Assembly: GCF_005080685.1 (NCBI RefSeq)
Contig: NZ_CP039371.1
Location: forward strand, 806,001-870,000
From: Pseudomonas putida
GTDB lineage: Bacteria > Pseudomonadota > Gammaproteobacteria > Pseudomonadales > Pseudomonadaceae
Direction of reading: 5' to 3'
DNA: 64,000 bases
Position numbers and translations under genes: made by a program. The notes below the pieces were generated by a model. It had not been told where the DNA came from. It made no database searches and saw only the letters and a list, made by a program, of their open reading frames with translations. Of this stretch, positions 58,812-64,000 are shown piece by piece. Numbering within the stretch: position 1 is the stretch's first letter; every line of letters starts with the position of its first letter.

Positions 58812-59663
58812 ATGAGCTCCAAGCAGTACCCGACCCGGTTGCCTTGCGGCAACCGGGTTCTTGATCTTTCCCGTACCCATGTCATGGGTATTCTCAATAT
58901 CACCCCCGACTCCTTCTCCGATGGCGGGCGCTTCAGCCAGCGCGACGAGGCGCTGCGCCACGCCGAGGCCATGGTTGCCGCAGGCGCCACGCTGATCGAC
59001 ATCGGTGGCGAGTCGACGCGCCCTGGGGCGCGGGCGGTGTCGGTCACCGAAGAGCTGGAGCGCGTGGCGCCGATGGTCGAGGCGATCAACAGCCGTCTGG
59101 ACGTGGTCATTTCGGTCGATACCTCCACGCCCGCCGTGATCCGCGAGTCCGCCCGCCTGGGGGCCGGCCTGATCAACGACGTGCGCGCCCTGGAGCGCGA
59201 CGGTGCGCTGGATGCTGCCGCCGACACCGGCTTGCCGGTGTGCCTGATGCACATGCGCGGCGAGCCGGGCAACATGCAGGACTCCCCGCACTATGACGAT
59301 GTGACGGCCGACGTTACGCGCTATCTTGAACAGCGGATGGCTGCGTGCGCTGCCGCTGGTATCGGTGCTGAACGCATCGTCCTCGACCCGGGCTTCGGTT
59401 TTGCCAAGACCCTCGAGCACAACCTGAGCCTGTTCAAACACATGGAAGCCCTCTACCGCCTGGGACGCCCGCTGCTGGTGGGTGTTTCACGCAAGAGCAT
59501 GATAGGCCTTACCCTGGATCGCCCGGTGGCTGAGCGGCTGTACGGCAGCCTGGCCCTGGCCGCCCTTGCCATGACCAAGGGTGCGAGCATCTTGCGGGTT
59601 CACGACGTGGCCGAAACGGTCGACGTCGTGCGCATGATCGCTGCGGTCCAGAACGCCGAATAA
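58812..59663 (+). CDS. folP: Dihydropteroate synthase
   Basis: A 283-residue TIM-barrel enzyme of folate synthesis. It condenses 6-hydroxymethyl-7,8-dihydropterin diphosphate with p-aminobenzoate and is the target of sulfonamides. Signatures are [32 protein letters not shown] and [15 protein letters not shown]. It starts eight bases after the ftsH stop, in the usual ftsH-folP-glmM order. Confidence 0.96.
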   Translation: MSSKQYPTRLPCGNRVLDLSRTHVMGILNITPDSFSDGGRFSQRDEALRHAEAMVAAGATLIDIGGESTRPGARAVSVTEELERVAPMVEAINSRLDVVISVDTSTPAVIRESARLGAGLINDVRALERDGALDAAADTGLPVCLMHMRGEPGNMQDSPHYDDVTADVTRYLEQRMAACAAAGIGAERIVLDPGFGFAKTLEHNLSLFKHMEALYRLGRPLLVGVSRKSMIGLTLDRPVAERLYGSLALAALAMTKGASILRVHDVAETVDVVRMIAAVQNAE

Positions 59664-59679
59664 GCACATTGGAGTCGTT

Positions 59680-61020
59680 ATGAGCAGAAAATATTTTGGT
59701 ACCGACGGCATCCGTGGCCGCGTCGGGGAATACCCGATCACTCCGGATTTCATGCTCAAGCTCGGCTGGGCGGCGGGCATGGCCTTCCGCAAGCAGGGCA
59801 AGTGCCAGGTACTGGTCGGCAAGGACACGCGGATTTCCGGCTACATGTTCGAATCGGCGCTCGAGGCCGGGTTGTCCGCTGCAGGCGCCGACGTGCTGCT
59901 GCTCGGGCCGATGCCGACCCCGGCTATCGCCTACCTCACCCGTACCTTCCATGCCGAAGCCGGTATCGTCATCAGTGCGTCGCACAATCCGCACGATGAC
60001 AACGGCATCAAGTTCTTCTCCGGGCAGGGCACCAAGCTGCCCGACGAGGTCGAGCTGATGATCGAGGAGTTGCTCGACCAACCGATGAGCGTGGTCGAGT
60101 CGAGCAAGCTGGGCAAGGTGTCGCGCATCAACGACGCGGCCGGTCGCTACATCGAATTCTGCAAGAGCAGCGTGCCCAGCAGCACCAGCTTCGAGGGCCT
60201 CAAGCTGGTGATCGACTGCGCCCATGGTGCCACCTACAAAGTGGCGCCAAGCGTATTCCGCGAGCTCGGCGCTGAAGTGACCGTGCTGCACGCCCAGCCC
60301 GATGGGCTGAACATCAACGAAAGCTGCGGCTCGACCCATATCGAGTCGCTGCAGGCTGCGGTGCTGGTCGGGCATGCCGACATGGGCATCGCCTTCGATG
60401 GTGACGGTGACCGGGTGCTGATGGTCGATCACACCGGCGCCATCGTCGATGGTGACGAGCTGCTGTACATCATCACGCGAGACCTGCACGAGCGTGGCAA
60501 GCTCGAAGGCGGGGCGGTCGGTACCCTGATGAGCAACCTGGGGCTGGAGCTGGCGCTCAAGGAACTGGATATCCCGTTCGTGCGGGCCAAGGTTGGCGAT
60601 CGTTACGTCATGGCCGAGCTGCTCGAGCGTGGCTGGCAGATCGGTGGCGAGAACTCCGGGCATATCGTCTGCTGCAACCACACCACCACAGGTGACGCGA
60701 TCATCGCCGCGCTGCAGGTGCTGATGGGCCTCAAGCGCCGTGGCGAAACCCTGGCGCAAGCCCGTCAGGCCGTGCGCAAATGCCCGCAGGTGTTGATCAA
60801 CGTGCGCTACGGTGCCAGCACCGTCGACCCGCTCGAGCATCCTGCGGTCAAGGAGGCCAGCGCCAAGGCGACCGAGGACATGGCTGGCCGTGGCCGGGTG
60901 CTCCTGCGCAAGTCGGGCACCGAGCCTTTGGTGCGCGTGATGGTCGAAGGCGACGACGAAAGTCAGGTGCGCCGCCATGCAGAGGCCCTGGCCAAGCTGG
61001 TTGGTGAAGTTTGTATTTGA
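59680..61020 (+). CDS. glmM: Phosphoglucosamine mutase
   Basis: A 446-residue alpha-D-phosphohexomutase that converts glucosamine 6-phosphate to glucosamine 1-phosphate for UDP-GlcNAc synthesis. It opens [26 protein letters not shown]. The phosphoserine loop is [19 protein letters not shown], the metal loop [13 protein letters not shown], and the C-terminal phosphate-binding loop [16 protein letters not shown]. It follows folP by 16 bases. Confidence 0.97.
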   Translation: MSRKYFGTDGIRGRVGEYPITPDFMLKLGWAAGMAFRKQGKCQVLVGKDTRISGYMFESALEAGLSAAGADVLLLGPMPTPAIAYLTRTFHAEAGIVISASHNPHDDNGIKFFSGQGTKLPDEVELMIEELLDQPMSVVESSKLGKVSRINDAAGRYIEFCKSSVPSSTSFEGLKLVIDCAHGATYKVAPSVFRELGAEVTVLHAQPDGLNINESCGSTHIESLQAAVLVGHADMGIAFDGDGDRVLMVDHTGAIVDGDELLYIITRDLHERGKLEGGAVGTLMSNLGLELALKELDIPFVRAKVGDRYVMAELLERGWQIGGENSGHIVCCNHTTTGDAIIAALQVLMGLKRRGETLAQARQAVRKCPQVLINVRYGASTVDPLEHPAVKEASAKATEDMAGRGRVLLRKSGTEPLVRVMVEGDDESQVRRHAEALAKLVGEVCI

Positions 61021-61086
61021 AAGGGCCTTGCCAGCGCAGATAGGGTTGGGTACTATCTGCGCCCACTTTGACCGACGAGGTAAAGC

Positions 61087-61842
61087 ATGCGTCGCCCCAT
61101 GGTAGCTGGTAACTGGAAGATGCACGGTACCCGCGCCAGCGTCGCTGAGCTGACCCGAGGCCTGAGCAATCTGGCTCTGTCGAGCGGAGTGGAAGTCGCG
61201 GTGTTTCCACCGGCCTTGTTCATCAACGATGTCGTCGATGGCCTGGCAGGAACGAAAATCATCGTTGGCGCACAGAATTCAGCTGTACAGCCCGAACAGG
61301 GCGCGCTGACCGGGGAAGTTGCTCCGAGTCAGTTGGCCGAAGCCGGCTGCAAGTTGGTGTTGATTGGTCACTCGGAGCGTCGCCAGATTATCGGCGAAAC
61401 TAACGAGGTACTGAATCGCAAGTTTGCAGCTGCCCAGGCAAGTGGTTTGAAGCCAGTACTCTGCGTAGGGGAAACTCTCGAAGAGCGCGAGGCGGGCAGG
61501 ACGCTGGAAGTTGTAGGGCGTCAACTAAGCAGTATCATCGACGCGTTCGGTGTTGCCGCTTTTGCCAATGCGGTTATCGCCTATGAGCCTGTTTGGGCCA
61601 TTGGCACAGGTTTGACGGCCTCGCCCGAACAGGCGCAGGATGTGCATGCAGCCATCCGAGCCCAGTTGGCGGCGCAGGACGCCGAAGTTGCCGAACGTGT
61701 GCAGCTTCTCTACGGCGGCAGCGTGAAGGCGGCCAATGCGGCCGAACTGTTCGGCATGCCGGATATCGATGGGGGGCTCATTGGTGGAGCTTCCCTGAAC
61801 GCAGACGAATTCGGTGCAATTTGTCGCGCCGCAGGAAACTGA
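61087..61842 (+). CDS. tpiA: Triosephosphate isomerase
   Basis: A 251-residue TIM barrel that interconverts dihydroxyacetone phosphate and glyceraldehyde 3-phosphate. The catalytic residues are seen in GNWKMHG (Lys), VLIGHSERR (His) and [11 protein letters not shown] (Glu), with the phosphate loop [13 protein letters not shown]. It follows glmM by 66 bases and precedes secG by four bases. Confidence 0.98.
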   Translation: MRRPMVAGNWKMHGTRASVAELTRGLSNLALSSGVEVAVFPPALFINDVVDGLAGTKIIVGAQNSAVQPEQGALTGEVAPSQLAEAGCKLVLIGHSERRQIIGETNEVLNRKFAAAQASGLKPVLCVGETLEEREAGRTLEVVGRQLSSIIDAFGVAAFANAVIAYEPVWAIGTGLTASPEQAQDVHAAIRAQLAAQDAEVAERVQLLYGGSVKAANAAELFGMPDIDGGLIGGASLNADEFGAICRAAGN

Positions 61843-61846
61843 ACAA

Positions 61847-62239
61847 ATGCTGGAAACAGTTATCGTTGTTTTTCATCTGTTGGCAGCACTCTCGCTGGTA
61901 GTGCTGGTGTTGCTGCAACAGGGTAAAGGTGCGGAAGCAGGTGCATCTTTCGGCGCAGGTGCTTCTAATACTGTGTTCGGAAGCCAAGGTTCTGCTACCT
62001 TCCTGAGTAAGTTTACTGCTATACTCGCTGCCACTTTCTTTTTGACAGCACTTGGGTTAGGATACTTCGCAAAGGAGAAGGCTCACGAGCTAACTTCAGC
62101 AGGTCTGCCAGATCCAGCAGTGTTGGAAGTGAAAGAGCAGAAGCCGGCAGTAAATGATGATGTACCGGTGCTCCAGCAGCAGAAGAGCGAAACCACCCCT
62201 CAAGGTGACGTACCTCCTCCAGCCGAAGAGCAGAAGTAA
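61847..62239 (+). CDS. secG: Protein-export membrane protein SecG
   Basis: A 130-residue SecYEG subunit with two membrane segments ([22 protein letters not shown] and [19 protein letters not shown]). The loop [30 protein letters not shown] is the SecG signature, and a Pro/Glu/Gln-rich tail follows. The ATG 61847 follows AGGAAA. An in-frame start 33 bases upstream inside tpiA is rejected. This order (tpiA-secG-tRNA-Leu) is standard. Confidence 0.96.
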   Translation: MLETVIVVFHLLAALSLVVLVLLQQGKGAEAGASFGAGASNTVFGSQGSATFLSKFTAILAATFFLTALGLGYFAKEKAHELTSAGLPDPAVLEVKEQKPAVNDDVPVLQQQKSETTPQGDVPPPAEEQK

Positions 62240-62260
62240 CGGGTTTCAAGTAGTAGTATT

Positions 62261-62347
62261 GCCGAGGTGGTGGAATTGGTAGACACGCAACCTTGAGGTG
62301 GTTGTGCCCATAGGGTGTAGGGGTTCGAGTCCCCTTCTCGGTACCAA
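62261..62347 (+). tRNA. tRNA-Leu (anticodon GAG)
   Basis: The sequence runs from GCCGAGGTGGTGG to CTCGGTACCA with encoded CCA. The anticodon stem CAACC/GGTTG encloses the loop TTGAGGT, so the anticodon is GAG. A long variable arm is present, as expected for tRNA-Leu. Confidence 0.97.
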
Positions 62348-62360
62348 TTGAAGCTTGAGA

Positions 62361-62382
62361 GCCCGCTTTAGCGGGCTTTCTT
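62361..62382 (+). terminator. Hairpin terminator after tRNA-Leu
   Basis: AGCCCGCT and AGCGGGCT form the stem with a TT loop, followed by TTTCTTG. Confidence 0.8.
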
Positions 62383-62446
62383 GCAGGTGGAGGTCTTGGA
62401 TTGACCCTGCACAGGGTTCGGTCTTATACTTTCGCCCCAGCTTTGT

Positions 62447-62523
<77 letters not shown>

Positions 62524-62532
62524 GCTTCAGCG

Positions 62533-62555
62533 GAGCCCCTTTTCAGGGGCTTTTT
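62533..62555 (+). terminator. Terminator after tRNA-fMet
   Basis: AGCCCCT/AGGGGCT stem with a TTTC loop, then a short T-run. Confidence 0.85.
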
Positions 62556-62602
62556 GCTAGCCGAACAGTTATTGGCGTCGTTGTCCAACGGCGCTTTCAG
62601 GG

Positions 62603-62625
62603 ATGGGCGCTTCGCCCATTTTTTA
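62603..62625 (+). terminator. Second terminator-like hairpin in the rimP leader
   Basis: ATGGGCG and CGCCCAT form a 7-bp stem with a three-base loop, followed by six T. It lies about 30 bases before the rimP GTG, so polymerase must pass it to express rimP-nusA. Confidence 0.85.
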
Positions 62626-62653
62626 TTTGCACAGCATGCACGAGGGGGTTCAG

Positions 62654-63112
62654 GTGTCGAGCAAGCTAGAACAGTTGCAGGCCTTGTTGGCCCCGGTTGT
62701 CGAGGGTCTGGGCTACGAATGCTGGGGGGTCGAGTTCATCTCCCAAGGTAAGCATTCGATACTGCGTATTTACATCGACAAGGAGGGCGGGATCCTGGTG
62801 GACGACTGCGAAGCGGTCAGCCGTCAGGCCAGCGCAATCCTCGATGTGGAAGATCCGATCAGCTCCGAATATACCCTTGAGGTGTCCTCTCCTGGCATGG
62901 ATCGCCCGCTGTTCACGCTAGAACAGTTTGCTTCGCATGCCGGCGAGCAAGTGAAGATCAAGCTGCGTACGCCCTTCGAAGGTCGTCGTAACTTCCAGGG
63001 CCTTCTCCGCGGTGTGGAGGAGCAGGATGTGGTGGTCCAGGTGGACAATCACGAGTTCCTGTTGCCGATCGACTCGATCGACAAGGCCAATATTATTCCC
63101 AGTTTTGACTGA
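62654..63112 (+). CDS. rimP: Ribosome maturation factor RimP
   Basis: A 152-residue 30S assembly factor. The start is GTG 62654 ([58 protein letters not shown]), with GAGGGGG just upstream. The longer in-frame start at 62603 lies inside the leader hairpin and is rejected. Conserved segments are [15 protein letters not shown] and the C-terminal SH3-like part ending [10 protein letters not shown]. It is followed by nusA after 59 bases. Confidence 0.95.
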   Translation: MSSKLEQLQALLAPVVEGLGYECWGVEFISQGKHSILRIYIDKEGGILVDDCEAVSRQASAILDVEDPISSEYTLEVSSPGMDRPLFTLEQFASHAGEQVKIKLRTPFEGRRNFQGLLRGVEEQDVVVQVDNHEFLLPIDSIDKANIIPSFD

Positions 63113-63120
63113 GACGTGCC

Positions 63121-63144
63121 GGGCCCGGCGGACTATCCGGGCCC
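63121..63144 (+). other. Hairpin between rimP and nusA
   Basis: GGGCCCGG and CCGGGCCC form a perfect 8-bp stem with an 8-base loop. No T-run follows, so it may be a processing or pausing structure rather than a terminator. Confidence 0.7.
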
Positions 63145-63171
63145 AATGGCTTGCGCAAGGCGAGGCGTACG

Positions 63172-64000
63172 ATGAGCAAAGAAGTACTGCTGGTTGTTGA
63201 ATCGGTATCCAACGAAAAGGGCGTACCGCCCGGCGTCATTTTCGAGGCGCTGGAAGTGGCCCTGGCCACTGCGACCAAGAAACGTTTTGAGGACGAAGTC
63301 GACCTGCGTGTGGAAATCAACCGCCACACCGGTAGCTACGAGACCTTCCGTCGCTGGACCGTGGTCGAGGAAGACGACCTCGATGACCCGGCGATCGAGA
63401 CCTGGCCGAGCAAGATCCGCGAGACGCATCCGGAAGCCAAGGTCGGTGACGTGATCGAAGAGAAGATCGAGTCGATCGAATTCGGCCGCATCGCCGCCCA
63501 GACCGCCAAGCAGGTCATCGTGCAGAAGGTCCGTGAGGCCGAGCGCGCCCAGGTGGTCGACGCCTACCGCGAACGCGTTGGTGAGATCATCTCCGGCACC
63601 GTCAAGAAAGTCACCCGCGACAACGTCATCGTCGACCTGGGCAACAACGCAGAAGCGCTGCTGGCCCGCGAAGACATCATTCCACGTGAGACCTTCCGTG
63701 TCGGCGTGCGCCTGCGTGCGCTGCTCAAGGAAATCCGCACCGAGAACCGCGGTCCTCAGCTGATCCTGTCGCGCACCGCGCCGCAGATGCTGATCGAACT
63801 GTTCCGCATCGAAGTGCCGGAAATCGCCGAAGGCCTCATCGAAGTCATGGCCGCTTCCCGTGATCCGGGTTCGCGCGCCAAGATCGCCGTCCGCTCCAAG
63901 GACAAGCGCATCGACCCACAAGGTGCCTGTATCGGCATGCGTGGGTCGCGCGTCCAGGCCGTATCCGGCGAGCTGGGCGGCGAGCGTGTGGATATCGTCC
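63172..64000 (+). CDS. nusA: Transcription termination/antitermination factor NusA, cut by window end
   Basis: The first 276 residues are present and the gene runs past the window end. It opens [54 protein letters not shown], the NusA N-terminal domain that contacts RNA polymerase. An S1 domain (about residues 135-200, [28 protein letters not shown]) and the start of the first KH domain follow ([29 protein letters not shown]). NusA controls pausing, termination and antitermination. It is third in the tRNA-fMet/rimP/nusA order. Confidence 0.97.
   Translation, partial: MSKEVLLVVESVSNEKGVPPGVIFEALEVALATATKKRFEDEVDLRVEINRHTGSYETFRRWTVVEEDDLDDPAIETWPSKIRETHPEAKVGDVIEEKIESIEFGRIAAQTAKQVIVQKVREAERAQVVDAYRERVGEIISGTVKKVTRDNVIVDLGNNAEALLAREDIIPRETFRVGVRLRALLKEIRTENRGPQLILSRTAPQMLIELFRIEVPEIAEGLIEVMAASRDPGSRAKIAVRSKDKRIDPQGACIGMRGSRVQAVSGELGGERVDIV

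Overview
The window is a GC-rich chromosomal segment of a Pseudomonas, most likely of the P. putida group. The evidence is the housekeeping order fur / recN / grpE-dnaK-dnaJ-dapB / carAB-greA / yhbY / rlmE-ftsH-folP-glmM-tpiA-secG / tRNA-Leu, tRNA-fMet / rimP-nusA, an lldR / lldP-lldD-Dld cluster, and many inverted pairs of REP-type repeats with the core 'ggagcgggttt.cccgcgaa'. Species assignment is inference from gene order and protein similarity recalled from the families; no database was searched.

Layout. Positions 1-13.3 kb hold ordinary chromosomal genes: a LysR regulator, an EEP-fold hydrolase, a YciC-like membrane protein, a DUF2076 protein, a NYN-domain protein, a YedA-like exporter, a RhlE-type helicase, a flavoprotein, a histone-deacetylase-like hydrolase, a histidine phosphatase, a GNAT acetyltransferase, tesB with a HAD phosphatase, and an MDR oxidoreductase. 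Positions 13.5-20.7 kb form a sugar-acid region: an FCD/GntR regulator divergent from a glucarate-type MFS transporter and glucarate dehydratase (gudD), then a LysR regulator divergent from a 2-hydroxyacid dehydrogenase and a second MFS transporter. Positions 20.7-24.2 kb are accessory: a 789-bp inverted-repeat element with covarying hairpins, a gabP-like permease, and a wrecked DUF1016/YhcG nuclease gene that carries an internal inversion.

Positions 24.3-29.8 kb encode a six-gene, tightly overlapping stressosome operon (RsbR, RsbS, RsbT, an RsbW/RsbX-like kinase-phosphatase fusion, a sensor histidine kinase and a REC-kinase-REC hybrid). No sigma-B is visible, and a convergent chemoreceptor gene follows. 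Positions 32.2-34.1 kb hold tmRNA (ssrA, tag ANDENYEGYALAA), small proteins and a structured intergenic stretch. Positions 34.2-41 kb are the lactate locus (D-lactate dehydrogenase, lldD, lldP, divergent lldR) with a perfect FCD-type operator. smpB, the protein partner of tmRNA, follows.

From 41.7 kb to the end the window is core genome: ratA, bamE, fur, recN (frameshifted here), the grpE-dnaK-dnaJ chaperone set with a recognisable heat-shock promoter, dapB, carAB with a terminator-like hairpin in the carA leader, greA, a small membrane protein, yhbY, rlmE, ftsH, folP, glmM, tpiA, secG, two tRNAs, rimP and the start of nusA, which is cut by the window end.

Most notable are the covarying inverted-repeat element at 20714-21502, the sigma-factor-less stressosome operon, the inversion-scarred DUF1016 pseudogene, and the single-base frameshift in recN.
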